From Prevotella sp. (GTDB lineage: Bacteria; Bacteroidota; Bacteroidia; Bacteroidales; Bacteroidaceae), in NCBI GenBank assembly GCA_022732315.1, contig JAIJUV010000059.1:1-13774 (forward strand): DNA of 13,774 nucleotides, written 5' to 3'. This document shows positions 1-6,931 of this stretch, in pieces. Each line of letters begins with the position of its first letter. Positions within the stretch are counted from its first letter, which is position 1. The translations under genes and the position numbers were made by a program. The notes beneath the pieces are model-generated. The model was not told where the DNA came from, searched no databases, and worked only from the letters and a program-made list of their open reading frames with translations.

Positions 1-1
1 A

Positions 2-967
2 TTTGGGCCTCAGCCCCTCTTCCTCGCTCCGATGGAAGACGTAACGGATATTGGCTTTCGCATGCTCTGCAAGCGATTCGGAGCTGCCATGGTTTATACT
101 GAGTTCGTATCGGCAGAAGCCTTGGTGCGAAGCATCAAGAGCACAGTCAGCAAGCTTACGATAAGCGATGAGGAGCGCCCTGTGGGCATTCAGATTTACG
201 GCAGAACCACCGAGGATATGGTGGAAGCTGCCAAGATTGTGGAACAAGCGAAGCCGGATGTGATTGATATTAACTTCGGTTGCCCGGTGAAAAAGGTTGC
301 CGGAAAGGGTGCGGGAGCCGGAATGCTCCGGAATATTCCGCTGATGCTGGATATTACAAGAGAGGTGGTGAAGGCGGTAAACGTGCCCGTAACCGTGAAA
401 ACCCGACTGGGTTGGGATTGCGAGAACCTCATCATCACCGAGCTTGCCGAGCAGTTGCAGGATTGCGGAATACAGGCGCTCACCATCCACGGCAGAACCC
501 GAAGCCAGATGTACACGGGAGAAGCCGACTGGAGCCTCATCGGCGAGGTGAAGAACAATCCCCGCATCCATATTCCGATTATCGGCAACGGCGATATTAC
601 GACCCCAGAGGAAGCCAAGCTTGCTTTTGAGCGTTACGGCGTAGATGCGGTGATGATTGGCAGAGCCACCTTCGGAAGACCATGGATTTTCAAGGAAATA
701 CGTGATTATCTGGATAATACGGGTGCAGCCCCACTCACCGTAGATGAGAAGATTGATCTCCTGGAGGAGCAGCTTCGCATCAACGTGGAGCGCATCGACG
801 AGTACAGAGGCATTCTCCACACCCGTCGCCACCTTGCCGCCTCCCCTATCTTCAAAGGCATTCCTGATTTCCGCCAGACGAGAATCGCCATGCTGAGAGC
901 CACTACCGTGGAGGAATTGAAAGAGATATTGAAAGAATGCCGAGAGAGAATCAAGGCGATAGAATAA
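2..967 (+). CDS. dusB: tRNA-dihydrouridine synthase, DusB type (5' end missing)
   Basis: Flavoenzyme that reduces uridine to dihydrouridine in the tRNA D-loop, using FMN and NAD(P)H in the cytoplasm. The reading frame is open to the window edge: codons before the first ATG (position 32) read FGPQPLFLAP and run into MEDVTDIGFR, the usual Dus start of the TIM barrel, so the true start lies upstream and probably under 10 residues are missing. Seen motifs: NFGCPVKKV with the catalytic Cys, then the glycine-rich GKGAGAGMLRN; TVKTRLGWD; HGRTRSQMYTG; the FMN phosphate-binding stretch IGNGDI and later VDAVMIGRATFGRPW. A short helical C-terminal domain (HLAASPIFKG) follows. Total length near 321 visible residues fits the family. 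The gene ends before a strong terminator and faces a minus-strand gene. Subfamily assignment (DusB rather than DusA/C) is by general resemblance. Confidence 0.93.
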   Translation, partial: FGPQPLFLAPMEDVTDIGFRMLCKRFGAAMVYTEFVSAEALVRSIKSTVSKLTISDEERPVGIQIYGRTTEDMVEAAKIVEQAKPDVIDINFGCPVKKVAGKGAGAGMLRNIPLMLDITREVVKAVNVPVTVKTRLGWDCENLIITELAEQLQDCGIQALTIHGRTRSQMYTGEADWSLIGEVKNNPRIHIPIIGNGDITTPEEAKLAFERYGVDAVMIGRATFGRPWIFKEIRDYLDNTGAAPLTVDEKIDLLEEQLRINVERIDEYRGILHTRRHLAASPIFKGIPDFRQTRIAMLRATTVEELKEILKECRERIKAIE

Positions 968-971
968 GCAT

Positions 972-1011
972 AAAGGGAGACTCCAAGCTTCAACATTGGA
1001 ATCTCCCTTTT
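972..1011. terminator. Intrinsic terminator of dusB, possibly bidirectional
   Basis: Arms at 972-986 and 996-1010 pair over 15 positions with one C-A mismatch around a 9-nt loop (987-995). The plus-strand right arm ends in TTTT followed by AATATTG, so RNA from dusB would form a stable stem with a U-rich tail five nucleotides after the stop codon. Read on the minus strand the stem is followed by TTTATG, so it could also end transcription from the convergent lipoprotein gene. Confidence 0.85.
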
Positions 1012-1062
1012 AATATTGTTTGTTTAGCACTATACATTGTAAAGACTTAGCCCCTACAGCTG

Positions 1063-1458
1063 TTATTCGCAAGGTCTGATATAAAAATGAACATTTGAAG
1101 GTTCAGGAAGGCCTATTTGATTAGGATACTCTTTCCATTCGATTTTTTCCACCATAAAACTAACTATCGAACCTTTTTTAAGAGAGTGAGGCCATGCATT
1201 CTCGTCAAACCAGCATGAAGACATTGACAAGACAAGAGTCTCCCAGTCATTAAATTTATCAAGACTAAAACCATTCTCTATTCGAAAATACACCTTAGCT
1301 TCATCAATAGAACTTACCTCTGCAACCACTTTTTCTTGTGTTTGCCAAACATAGCTTTTATCTATAACCTCAGCTAATTCATCTTCGTCCTTATGGCATC
1401 CAGTTAATGCAAATATGCCAAAGACAACCATTATTATGAATAATATTTTCTTATACAT
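1063..1458 (-). CDS. Small predicted lipoprotein of unknown function
   Basis: 131 residues. The N-terminus is a lipoprotein signal: basic MYKK, a hydrophobic core (about residues 5-18), then the lipobox LTGC with Cys21 as the predicted acylation site. HKDEDELAE follows the Cys, acidic as in many surface-exposed Bacteroidota lipoproteins. The remainder is a short mixed alpha/beta-looking domain with several Trp residues (for example YVWQTQEK, FNDWETLV, CWFDENAWP) and the C-terminal HFYIRPCE. I recognise no family. The gene is visibly more AT-rich than dusB and ybeY on either side, suggesting accessory gain or weak codon selection. Its start ATG is the natural one because the signal peptide begins there. 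It lies alone between the dusB terminator and the ybeY repeat region. Confidence 0.7.
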   Translation of the reverse strand: MYKKILFIIMVVFGIFALTGCHKDEDELAEVIDKSYVWQTQEKVVAEVSSIDEAKVYFRIENGFSLDKFNDWETLVLSMSSCWFDENAWPHSLKKGSIVSFMVEKIEWKEYPNQIGLPEPSNVHFYIRPCE

Positions 1459-1505
1459 AGCTTTTATTTTTAACCAACATTCTAAAATTAACTGCCAACC
1501 TGTAA

Positions 1506-1513
1506 CAAAGTTA
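1506..1513 (-). promoter_or_regulatory. Possible -7 element of the lipoprotein gene
   Basis: On the minus strand the bases read TAACTTTG, matching Bacteroidota TAnnTTTG. Transcription would start near 1499, giving a leader of about 40 nt before the ATG at 1458. No TTTG is found at the expected -33 position, so support is weak. The site overlaps the edge of the GTTAAC repeat at 1510-1532. Confidence 0.3.
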
Positions 1514-1532
1514 ACAGGTTAACAGTTAACAG
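1510..1532. repeat. GTTAAC-rich head of the dispersed element (half copy)
   Basis: Three GTTAAC palindromes in 21 bases, in the same order and spacing as the heads of the full copies at 5206 and 6932. The following bases (TTTTCTATA) also resemble the full copy at 5206, but the tail is absent. A local near-complement at 1488-1506 can fold against 1510-1529 around an AAA loop, with one bulge and two mismatches. This hairpin is not seen at the other copies. The repeat lies 63 nt past the ybeY stop codon. Confidence 0.75.
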
Positions 1533-1594
1533 CTGTATTTTCTATACTTTCCCAAGGATGAGAGGGGGATGACTCCTCACATTCTGAGGGGGCT

Positions 1595-2029
1595 TTACTT
1601 CTTCAATATCGAAGCACCTTCGAGCAGGGCGAGCGCCTTGTTCTCGTTCTCCTCCATGATTTCACGCTCCCCAGGGCCCTTGTCGTTGATGCCGCAGAGG
1701 TGCAGGATGCCGTGGATGATGACACGGTGAAGCTCATCATCGTAGGTCTTGCCAAACTGCTCGGCATTGGTGCGGACGGTATCGAGCGAAATCACGATGT
1801 CGCCGTTAATCACATCATCCTCATCATAATCGAAGGTGATGACATCGGTATAGTAATCATGACCCAGATACTCGTTGTTCACTTCGAGAATCTTCTCGTC
1901 ATCTACAAACATATAGCCTATCTCTCCCACCTTGCGGCCATGAGAGGCAGCTACCTTGCGAATCCAGGCACTGGTGTCGCGCTTCTTGATTTTCGGCATT
2001 TTCACGCCATCTACATTGTATGTTATCAT
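1595..2029 (-). CDS. ybeY: Endoribonuclease YbeY (rRNA maturation factor)
   Basis: Metal-dependent RNase needed for 16S rRNA 3'-end maturation and ribosome quality control, cytoplasmic. 144 residues, near the usual family length. Seen: the family block NEYLGHDYYTDVITFDYDE (about 52-70) and the metal-binding helix HGILHLCGIND (106-116). In the classic HGxLHLxGxxH motif the third ligand is His; here position 116 is Asp. As I recall, Bacteroidota orthologues often have this change, so I treat it as lineage-typical rather than inactivating. It is the last gene of the ruvB-coaD-ybeY run, 19 nt after coaD. The ATG at 2029 is supported by an AGGAGG site upstream. Confidence 0.93.
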   Translation of the reverse strand: MITYNVDGVKMPKIKKRDTSAWIRKVAASHGRKVGEIGYMFVDDEKILEVNNEYLGHDYYTDVITFDYDEDDVINGDIVISLDTVRTNAEQFGKTYDDELHRVIIHGILHLCGINDKGPGEREIMEENENKALALLEGASILKK

Positions 2030-2038
2030 ACGCTTCTT

Positions 2039-2044
2039 CCTCCT
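2039..2044 (-). promoter_or_regulatory. Shine-Dalgarno site of ybeY
   Basis: Minus strand reads AGGAGG, 9 nt before the ybeY ATG, in the short gap after the coaD stop. Strong Shine-Dalgarno sites are uncommon in Bacteroidota, so it is a useful start marker here. Confidence 0.7.
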
Positions 2045-2048
2045 ATTT

Positions 2049-2534
2049 TTATTTTATTTTTGGTAAAAAATCATCTACTTCTCTTCCGAAGAACCTCAGT
2101 TCCCTGACCAGCGTTGAGCTGATGCTGCTGTATCTTGGGTCGGAAAACAGCAGGATGGTTTCTACGCCGCCCAACTGCCTGTTGATATCCGCCTGCTCAC
2201 GCTCGTACTCGAAATCCTTGGCAGAACGGACACCGCGAACCAGGAACTTGGCTCCCAGGCGATGCGCCAGGTCGATGGTGAGGTCATCGTAGGCAACCAC
2301 CTCCAGGCGGTAGCCCTTGGATGCATCCTCCGCATCTACCAGCTCTGCACATTCCTTCGGGAAAACCTTTCTGATATCTTCTACACGCTTCGAGATTTCC
2401 TCGCTGGCGTGCTTCAGCTTGCTCATCGCCACTGCAATCACGAGCTTGTCGAACATGGGCAAGGCACGCTCGGCGATGTTCTGATGTCCTATCGTAAATG
2501 GGTCGAATGTACCCGTAAATATTCCTATCTTCAT
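2049..2534 (-). CDS. coaD: Phosphopantetheine adenylyltransferase
   Basis: Catalyses 4'-phosphopantetheine + ATP to dephospho-CoA + PPi, the penultimate step of CoA synthesis, in the cytoplasm. Seen: the N-terminal nucleotidyltransferase signature GTFDPFTIGHQ with the TxGH motif (residues 14-17 from the chosen start), LVRGVRSAKDFEYE in the middle and ISSTLVREL near the C-terminus (ATP-binding ISS motif). I chose ATG at 2534 (161 residues, MKIGIFTGTF), as family members begin a few residues before the GTFDP motif. An in-frame GTG at 2546 adds only MKKN and lies inside the dispersed repeat. Middle gene of ruvB-coaD-ybeY. The gap after ruvB is filled by a repeat tail whose minus strand is purine-rich and may serve as ribosome binding region. 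Confidence 0.94.
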   Translation of the reverse strand: MKIGIFTGTFDPFTIGHQNIAERALPMFDKLVIAVAMSKLKHASEEISKRVEDIRKVFPKECAELVDAEDASKGYRLEVVAYDDLTIDLAHRLGAKFLVRGVRSAKDFEYEREQADINRQLGGVETILLFSDPRYSSISSTLVRELRFFGREVDDFLPKIK

Positions 2535-2540
2535 ATTTTT

Positions 2541-2569
2541 CTTCACTCTTCACTCTTCGTTCTTCACTC
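2541..2569. repeat. Tail of the dispersed element (half copy) between ruvB and coaD
   Basis: Positions 2548-2569 match 22 bases in the tails of the full copies at 5206-5298 and 6932-7024. On the minus strand it is an A/G-rich array of GAGTGAA and GAACGAA units. The ruvB stop codon (2564-2566) is inside it, and the coaD ATG (2534) follows 6 nt after it. The GTTAAC head is missing here. Confidence 0.8.
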
Positions 2570-3598
2570 AAACAGGTCGCCCTGCATGATGTTGCTTCCA
2601 TACGGATTCCTGCCCAGATGCTCATAGGCAAGCTTGGTGGCCATTCTGCCTCGTGGCGTGCGCTTGATGAAGCCTTCCATAATGAGGAATGGCTCGTAAA
2701 CCTCCTCTACGGTGCCGCCATCTTCGCCGATAGCCGTGGCAATGGTGCTTACGCCCACCGGACCTCCACGGAACTTGTCGATGATGGTGGTGAGTATCTT
2801 GTTGTCTATCTCGTCCAAGCCATACTGGTCGATGTTCAGCGCCTTGAGCGCCACCTGGGCAATCTCGAAGGTGATGGTTCCGTTGCCCTTCACCTGAGCG
2901 AAATCCCTGACTCTTCTGAGCAGCGAGTTGGCAATACGAGGGGTTCCGCGAGAGCGGCGGGAGATTTCTACTGCCGCCTCATCTTCTATAGGCACATTCA
3001 GGAGCATCGCACTTCGCTTGATAATCTTCTGAAGCGTCTCAGGGTCGTAGTATTCCAGATGCAGATTGATGCCGAAACGGGCACGGAGCGGAGCTGTGAG
3101 AAGTCCGCTGCGAGTGGTGGCTCCCACGAGGGTAAACGGATTCAGATCTATCTGGATGCTGCGTGCCGAAGGACCCTTGTCTATCATGATGTCGATGCGG
3201 TAATCCTCCATCGCCGAATAGAGATACTCCTCTACCACTGGCGAGAGGCGGTGAATCTCATCGATGAAAAGCACGTCGTTAGGCTCCAGGGAGGTAAGGA
3301 TACCTGCCAGGTCGCCCGGCTTATCGAGCACAGGGCCTGATGTAATCTTGAAGCCCACGCCCAGTTCGTTGGCGATGATGTTACTCAATGTGGTCTTACC
3401 CAATCCCGGAGGACCGTGCAAGAGGGTATGGTCGAGCGGTTCGCCACGATACTTGGCAGCCTCTACGAAGACTTCGAGATTATCCACCACGCCATTCTGT
3501 CCGCTGAAGTCGGAGAACTTCAGTGGGCGCAGTGCTTTCTCGAATTCCTTTTCGGCAGGCGAAACCGTCTGTTGTCTTATATCAAAATCTTCGTTCAT
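2564..3598 (-). CDS. ruvB: Holliday junction branch migration DNA helicase RuvB
   Basis: AAA+ hexameric motor that with RuvA drives branch migration of Holliday junctions during recombinational repair. From the ATG at 3598 it has 344 residues, the usual RuvB length. Order: N-terminal [11 protein letters not shown] box; Walker [10 protein letters not shown] (about 62-70); Walker [11 protein letters not shown] (about 111-120); sensor motif GATTRSG with [25 protein letters not shown] lid region (here [15 protein letters not shown]); C-terminal winged helix with [12 protein letters not shown]. An upstream in-frame TTG at 3628 would add 10 residues. I reject it because it overlaps a TAACTTTG promoter element and would precede the transcript start. 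Upstream gene of coaD and ybeY, probably one operon. Confidence 0.95.
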   Translation of the reverse strand: MNEDFDIRQQTVSPAEKEFEKALRPLKFSDFSGQNGVVDNLEVFVEAAKYRGEPLDHTLLHGPPGLGKTTLSNIIANELGVGFKITSGPVLDKPGDLAGILTSLEPNDVLFIDEIHRLSPVVEEYLYSAMEDYRIDIMIDKGPSARSIQIDLNPFTLVGATTRSGLLTAPLRARFGINLHLEYYDPETLQKIIKRSAMLLNVPIEDEAAVEISRRSRGTPRIANSLLRRVRDFAQVKGNGTITFEIAQVALKALNIDQYGLDEIDNKILTTIIDKFRGGPVGVSTIATAIGEDGGTVEEVYEPFLIMEGFIKRTPRGRMATKLAYEHLGRNPYGSNIMQGDLFE

Positions 3599-3625
3599 TC
3601 TATGACTATTATCGATAATATGGTG

Positions 3626-3633
3626 CAAAGTTA
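3626..3633 (-). promoter_or_regulatory. -7 element of the ruvB operon promoter
   Basis: Minus strand reads TAACTTTG, a full match to TAnnTTTG. A start point about 7 nt downstream (near 3618) leaves a 20-nt leader before the ATG at 3598. The -33 box is imperfect: TTTA at 3651-3654 with a 17-bp spacer is the nearest candidate. Confidence 0.5.
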
Positions 3634-3671
3634 CACATTTGTTGCGGAATTAAAGAAGAAAAGCCTAATTA

Positions 3672-3702
3672 TTTTGCTTGTATTTTTGCTTGTGATTTTG
3701 CA
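3672..3702. repeat. 12-bp-period direct repeats upstream of ruvB
   Basis: TTTTGCTTGT occurs at 3672 and 3684, and TTTTGC again at 3696, giving three copies with exact 12-bp phase. They lie about 75-105 nt before the ruvB ATG and about 80 nt before the symporter -33 box, within the 364-nt divergent gap 3599-3962. Function unknown; possibly only A/T-rich sequence upstream of promoters. Confidence 0.5.
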
Positions 3703-3780
3703 CAATCCAAAAAGATTCGTGCAGAATTGCAAGCGTTATCTATTAAAAATGTTATAATTTATCATTTTCTTGGCAAATAA

Positions 3781-3812
3781 TTTGTTTATTCGATAGAAAA
3801 GATGTACTTTTG
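3781..3812 (+). promoter_or_regulatory. Promoter of the BASS symporter gene
   Basis: TTTG at 3781-3784, a 20-bp spacer, then TACTTTTG (TAnnTTTG) at 3805-3812: a full match to the Bacteroidota primary-sigma promoter. The start point should lie near 3819-3820, giving a leader of about 143 nt. Confidence 0.8.
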
Positions 3813-3821
3813 TACTCGATA

Positions 3822-3962
3822 TTGAAAGAGAGGAAAGGAAAGAGAGGAAAGAAAGAGAGACAATAAATAACAATAAAAGAGAGGAACAGAAAGAAACAGA
3901 GAGAAATATTGAGAATAGAAAAAATATAGAGAAATATCAGGATTTTTTAAAAGAATAGAATT
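3822..3962 (+). other. Purine-rich 5' leader of the symporter gene
   Basis: From about 3824 to 3945 the plus strand is almost all A and G, built of GAAAGAGAGGAAAG-like units with few C or T. The transcript leader would be nearly unable to base-pair with itself. No upstream ORF start or Shine-Dalgarno hairpin was found between the predicted transcript start and the ATG at 3963. No riboswitch fold is recognised. Confidence 0.6.
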
Positions 3963-4934
3963 ATGCTTAGATTTTTTCAAGGGCTCAGCCGTTGGCTGGC
4001 CAATTACACATCTATTTTTGTAATAGGTGTAGCAGTATTTACATTCTTCTTCCCACATACCTTCGACTGGGTGCGCGGAACTACCCAAACCGTGATTCTC
4101 GGTATCATCATGCTCACCATGGGCTTGACCCTGACCACCAACGACTTCAAGATTCTGGCTCAGCGCCCGCTGGATGTGTTCATCGGTGCCTGTGCCCAGT
4201 TCATCATCATGCCGGGCGTGGCTTATACCCTGGTGCATGTGTGGCATCTTGACCCAGCCCTGTCGCTCGGCATCCTGCTGGTGGGTTGCTGCCCGGGCGG
4301 TGTTTCGAGCAACATCATGAGTTATCTGTGTCATGGCGACGTGGCTTTTTCTGTGGGAATGACCTGTGCCTCTACGATTCTTGCGCCAGTGATGACTCCG
4401 CTGCTGATGAAGATTACGGCTGGCGAGATTATCCATGTAGATGCTGTGGGAATGTTCATCAATATTCTGATAGTCACGATTATTCCTGTGGCCATCGGCT
4501 GCGCCTTGAATTATATCTATGGCAAGAAGGATTGCTTCCCTACCATTCAGAGTCTGATGCCGGGCATCAGCGTAACGTGTCTGGCAATCATCGTGGGAGG
4601 CGTGATTTCTACGGTTCACGATGATTTGGTGGCTCGTGGCTTATCGCTTTTCCTCTGGACTTTTGCCGTGGTTTTCTGCCACAACACGCTGGGTTATCTT
4701 CTGGGCTGGCTTGCCGGAAAACTGGCGGGCTTCAATACTGCCAAGAAGCGTACCATCAGTATTGAGGTGGGAATGCAGAATGCCGGTCTTGCTACGGTTC
4801 TTGCTGGCAATTTCTTCGCTGCCCAGCCTCTCGCCGTATTGCCTTGCGCCATCAGTTGTGCCTGGCACAGTATTTCGGGCACCATCCTTGCAGGAATCTA
4901 TCTGAAATGGGATCGCATGCATGAGAAGAAGTAA
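3963..4934 (+). CDS. Bile acid:Na+ symporter (BASS) family transporter
   Basis: Inner-membrane secondary transporter, 323 residues, with about nine or ten hydrophobic segments (first near 16-31, then 43-57, 70-92, 100-112 and onward to about 312). Family marks: the GCCPGGVSSNIMSYL stretch (about 108-122), a discontinuous Na+-binding helix in BASS proteins, followed by GDVAFSVGMT; and IEVGMQNAGLA (about 267-277) in the second half. Substrates in the family range over bile acids, pantoate, pyruvate and other organic anions. The sequence does not say which applies here, so calling it a bile acid carrier would be a guess. Single-gene unit with its own promoter, divergent from ruvB and convergent with prc. 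The ATG follows an A/T-rich stretch without Shine-Dalgarno, normal for Bacteroidota. Confidence 0.88.
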   Translation: MLRFFQGLSRWLANYTSIFVIGVAVFTFFFPHTFDWVRGTTQTVILGIIMLTMGLTLTTNDFKILAQRPLDVFIGACAQFIIMPGVAYTLVHVWHLDPALSLGILLVGCCPGGVSSNIMSYLCHGDVAFSVGMTCASTILAPVMTPLLMKITAGEIIHVDAVGMFINILIVTIIPVAIGCALNYIYGKKDCFPTIQSLMPGISVTCLAIIVGGVISTVHDDLVARGLSLFLWTFAVVFCHNTLGYLLGWLAGKLAGFNTAKKRTISIEVGMQNAGLATVLAGNFFAAQPLAVLPCAISCAWHSISGTILAGIYLKWDRMHEKK

Positions 4935-4955
4935 ATGAATCCGGAAAGGATTCAT
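4935..4955 (+). terminator. Short hairpin directly after the symporter stop
   Basis: Perfect 8-bp stem, ATGAATCC (4935-4942) with GGATTCAT (4948-4955), around a GGAAA loop, starting on the base after the stop codon. There is no T-run behind it, so it is better seen as a 3'-end stabilising hairpin than as a proven intrinsic terminator. Confidence 0.45.
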
Positions 4956-4985
4956 GACTTCTTACAGAAGCAAATATTGAGCAGC

Positions 4986-5172
4986 ACGCCCTGAAAGGGC
5001 AAAAGCTCCTAGCCCAGGGCACCGCCCTGGGTAAACATACAACCAACAAAACGCCCTGTAAGGGCAAAAGCTTCGTATCAGAAAGCTTTTGCCCTTACAG
5101 GGCGACTTCGTTATATCCCCATTATACCCAGGGCGGTGCCCTGGGCTAGGAGCTTCTGCCCTTTCAGGGCGT
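4986..5172. repeat. Nested palindromic repeat element (MITE- or REP-like)
   Basis: Outer arms 4986-5033 and 5125-5172 are reverse complements over 48 nt with one mismatch. Inside, 5052-5073 and 5083-5104 are perfect 22-nt inverted arms around a 9-nt loop. Each outer arm also holds two small palindromes (GCCCTGAAAGGGC; CCCAGGGCACCGCCCTGGG), and each inner arm holds GCCCTGTAAGGGC. The unit is GC-rich against its surroundings and has no credible coding content. It fills the middle of the 370-nt convergent gap 4935-5304 between symporter and prc. Similar CCCTG-AGGG palindromes are, as I recall, common in Prevotella and Bacteroides and often mis-called as small proteins. Folded RNA from either strand could block or end transcription. 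Confidence 0.9.
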
Positions 5173-5205
5173 ATTGCTTAAAGCTTACCGCTAGGCAGGG
5201 TACGG

Positions 5206-5298
5206 GTTAACAGGTTAACAGTTAACAGCCGTTTTTTCTATAGTTACACGAGAAAAGCACTTGAATTCTTCACTCTTCGTTCTTCACTCTTCACTTAA
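5206..5298. repeat. Dispersed 93-nt element, full copy after prc
   Basis: Head of three GTTAAC palindromes, a T-run, a variable middle, then GCACTTGAATTC and the CTTCACTCTTCGTTC tail. By hand it matches 6932-7024 at about 85 of 93 positions without gaps; all differences lie in the middle. On the minus strand it begins 6 nt past the prc stop codon. Confidence 0.88.
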
Positions 5299-5304
5299 CC
5301 TGCC

Positions 5305-6888
5305 CTACTTCCCTGTAGTCAGCAGCTTCACGGCACGCTGAACTATCTCGTTGGTCTCGTTCCAAACCTGGAAGTATTGGCTCATATCCCAAATATCTCT
5401 TGCCACAAGTGCCTTCAGCTGCACGGCGAGGTATTTCTTCGTTTGAACCAATTCAGCCTCATCCTTCGGCTCTATCTTCTCCTTCTTACCCTCGGCGATA
5501 ATCGCATCGATGAGCGAAGAAGGAACCTCGTAAGTTGCCAGGAACTTATTGAAATCCTTATACTGATTCTTCAAATCCTTGCGATGCGCATCGATGAACT
5601 TCAGGCTCTGGTTGATGACGATGCTCTTGGCTGCCAACTGGCGATGCATCTTGGTGTATTTCGTTGTGTCCAACGGCACGAAGTAATCGGGCATGATTCC
5701 GCCGCCACCATAAACCACACGATGCTTGCGCAATGTGTAATACTTCAAGCTGTCAGAAAGATGGATGCTGTCCTGGTTGGTGAACTCGCCGTGCTTGTAT
5801 CGCTTGTCGAGATCCATCGCATAATCCAGTCTATCACCTTTTTTATATGGCTTCTGAATGCATCTGCCGCTAGGCGTATAATAATGGGCGATGGTGAGGC
5901 GAATCTCGCTGCCATCATCGAAGGTGAGCGGACGCTGCACCAATCCCTTGCCGAAGGTTCTGCGACCAACCACTACGCCACGGTCCTGATCCTGGATGGC
6001 TCCGGAAACAATCTCAGCGGCAGAAGCAGTAAACTCGTTGGTGAGCACCACCACCTTGCCCTTGCGCCATCTGCCGTTCGCCTGCGCCTTGTACTCCTGG
6101 CGTGGAGCCGCACGACCGCTGGTATAAACGATGAGATCTCCCTTTTCCAGGAACTCGTTGGCTATCTGAGCCGCCGTCTGAAGATAGCCGCCACCATTAT
6201 CCTCCAGGTCGAAAATCAAGTCTTTCATACCCTTCTTCTTCAGCGAATCCATCGCCATGGTCACTTCCTTATGGCTGGTTAATCCGAAGCTTCCCAATCG
6301 GATGTAGCCGATGCCCGGACGAATCATGTAAGCCGCATCCATCGTGGTTACCGGAATTTTGTCGCGCTTCACCTTGAAGGTGAGCTTATCCTTGATGCCA
6401 CGGCGCACGATGGTAAGATTCACCGTGGTTCCCTTAGGACCGCGGAGGCGCTTCATGATTTCCTCCTTGCTCATCTTCACGCCCGAAATGGCGGTATCGT
6501 TTACGGCAACGATGCGGTCGCCGGCAATGATGCCCACCTTCTCAGATGGTCCGTTGGTAACCGGCTGGATAACGAGCAGGGAGTCATCTACCATATTAAA
6601 CTGAACGCCGATGCCGTCGAAACTTCCGTTCAGCGGTTCGTTCATCGCCTTGGTTTCCTTGGCAGTGGTGTAGGAAGAATGAGGGTCGAGCTTTTCGAGC
6701 ATGCCTCTGATGGCATCCTCCACGAGCTTGCTCTCATCCACACTATCCACATAGAGGTTGGTGATGGCGATTTCTGCCCTACCCAACTTCTCTATCGGGC
6801 TATTCTTGCCCATCTTAATGCGCAGCTGGGCATTGGCAGAAGTTACTGCCAGGAATGCCAGGAACGCTATAAATAGATATTTCTTCAT
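5305..6888 (-). CDS. S41 family C-terminal processing peptidase
   Basis: Periplasmic or exported PDZ protease of the Ctp/Prc family, which cuts proteins near their C-termini. 527 residues. Signal peptide at 1-20 (MKKYLFIAFLAFLAVTSANA, cleavage before Gln21). A short N-terminal helical region contains MLEKLDPHSSY. The PDZ domain spans about 85-175 (GSFDGIGVQF, GDRIVAVND, RGPKGTTVNLTIVR). The S41 core has DLEDNGGGYL and the catalytic pair: Ser289 in NEFTASAAEI and Lys314 in RTFGKGLVQ, with the usual 25-residue spacing. YYTPSGRCIQKPY is the Bacteroidota form of the substrate-side segment. A charged C-terminal helical extension follows. No clear promoter was found in the 132-nt gap after parE, which holds a dispersed-element copy. 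It may be read from parE or from an unrecognised promoter. Confidence 0.92.
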   Translation of the reverse strand: MKKYLFIAFLAFLAVTSANAQLRIKMGKNSPIEKLGRAEIAITNLYVDSVDESKLVEDAIRGMLEKLDPHSSYTTAKETKAMNEPLNGSFDGIGVQFNMVDDSLLVIQPVTNGPSEKVGIIAGDRIVAVNDTAISGVKMSKEEIMKRLRGPKGTTVNLTIVRRGIKDKLTFKVKRDKIPVTTMDAAYMIRPGIGYIRLGSFGLTSHKEVTMAMDSLKKKGMKDLIFDLEDNGGGYLQTAAQIANEFLEKGDLIVYTSGRAAPRQEYKAQANGRWRKGKVVVLTNEFTASAAEIVSGAIQDQDRGVVVGRRTFGKGLVQRPLTFDDGSEIRLTIAHYYTPSGRCIQKPYKKGDRLDYAMDLDKRYKHGEFTNQDSIHLSDSLKYYTLRKHRVVYGGGGIMPDYFVPLDTTKYTKMHRQLAAKSIVINQSLKFIDAHRKDLKNQYKDFNKFLATYEVPSSLIDAIIAEGKKEKIEPKDEAELVQTKKYLAVQLKALVARDIWDMSQYFQVWNETNEIVQRAVKLLTTGK

Positions 6889-6931
6889 TTACTTTGAACT
6901 TATTGTTTAGAAAAGAGAGTATCCTTCAAGA

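Noticed and set aside
1579..1590. ACATTCTGAGGG shared between 1579-1590 and 11966-11977
   Set aside because: A single 12-base match with no flanking similarity; can occur by chance in a window of this size.
3786..4619. 277-codon minus-strand open frame across the symporter and its leader
   Set aside because: Histidine- and glutamine-rich shadow of a transmembrane coding sequence; its C-terminal part is only the complement of the purine-rich leader.
4852..5067. Small minus-strand protein containing LPRAVPWARSFCPFRAC
   Set aside because: It is translation of the CCCTG/AGGG palindrome. Similar peptides arise wherever this repeat occurs and are not real proteins.
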